Source: Prevotellaceae bacterium UBA711 (lineage in GTDB: Bacteria; Bacteroidota; Bacteroidia; Bacteroidales; Bacteroidaceae). Taken from it: a stretch of DNA of 30,569 bases. The position numbers and the translations under genes were made by a program. Of the stretch, positions 30,550 through 30,569 are shown piece after piece (the first letter of the stretch is position 1; every line of letters starts with the position of its first letter). The DNA lies in the NCBI GenBank assembly GCA_002297545.1, contig DBLZ01000077.1, positions 11,387 through 41,955 on the forward strand, given 5' to 3'. The notes beneath the pieces are model-generated. The model was not told the DNA's origin. It saw only the letters and a list, made by a program, of their open reading frames with translations, and made no database searches.

Positions 30550-30569
30550 GATACTGTTTCTTTGAGTGT
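30550..30569. mobile_element. Partial copy of the 111-bp element, inverted, at the window edge
   Basis: The last 20 bases are the exact reverse complement of 21405-21424, the right end of the MITE-like element. The rest of this copy lies beyond the window. Confidence 0.6.

Larger units (their letters stand above)
30327..30569 (-). other. Partial reading frame of unknown function, broken by the IS end
   Basis: From the right edge the minus strand is open for 80 codons: TLKETVSKYTKYFKYIV, then a Lys/Glu/Gln-rich, probably helical part (KAEAYQNTVEAKINAAKR, then EAKRQKQINNALKQ), ending in codons derived from the IS terminus (CGHFAW). Its first seven codons lie in the repeated 20-bp element end (30550-30569) and have the same frame in the copy at 21314-21424. 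I do not recognise the protein. Confidence 0.45.

Overview
The window is chromosomal DNA from a member of the Bacteroidales; the genus cannot be fixed from sequence alone. The evidence is the str-type ribosomal cluster, the Bacteroidetes promoter signature (TTTG or TTG, 19-20 nt, TAnnTTTG) upstream of many genes, a DUF4836-type lipoprotein, a two-gene LysO exporter and a Zn-ribbon variant IS256-type element.

Layout. (1) 1-4059, minus strand: rpsL, rpsG, fusA, rpsJ, then a terminator, a new promoter and the first codons of rplC. (2) 4351-5139, plus: an HD-domain phosphohydrolase. (3) 5458-11487, minus: a full biotin cluster read bioB-bioA-bioF-bioG-bioC-bioD with overlapping or tightly spaced genes. 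It makes pimeloyl-ACP (BioC methylates, BioG demethylates) and then biotin (BioF, BioA, BioD, BioB). About 500 nt of leader precede bioB; they hold a small reading frame and a 23-bp RNA stem. (4) 11530-14573: two GNAT acetyltransferases (plus), a sirtuin and a split LysO lysine exporter (minus), and tRNA-Lys(UUU) (plus). (5) 15094-20794, minus: an XRE regulator with a small membrane protein, a flavin reductase-like protein, an STM3941-like membrane protein, and a DUF4836 lipoprotein followed by an ABC ATPase and an FtsX/MacB-type permease. (6) 20801-21313: a gene-free stretch with a 23-bp tandem repeat.

(7) 21314-30569: an AT-rich accessory island. On the minus strand a C-protein-like HTH regulator precedes hsdM and hsdS, then an AAA ATPase-TOPRIM protein, an AlbA/GHKL regulator-like protein and a broken hsdR. 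hsdR has a one-base frameshift and is cut off by a 111-bp inverted-repeat element. A second copy of that element's end, inverted, lies at the right edge of the window. Between them on the right are a truncated rhuM and an IS256-like insertion sequence. The type I restriction subunit therefore looks dead, while methylase, specificity subunit and the two embedded accessory genes look intact.

Most unusual items: the bioB leader (a stem whose only three non-Watson-Crick pairs are G-U on the transcribed strand, inside a possible leader ORF), the AAA-TOPRIM and AlbA genes inside a restriction operon that has lost its nuclease, and the inverted elements bounding the island. All family assignments are from motif recognition; no database search was made.
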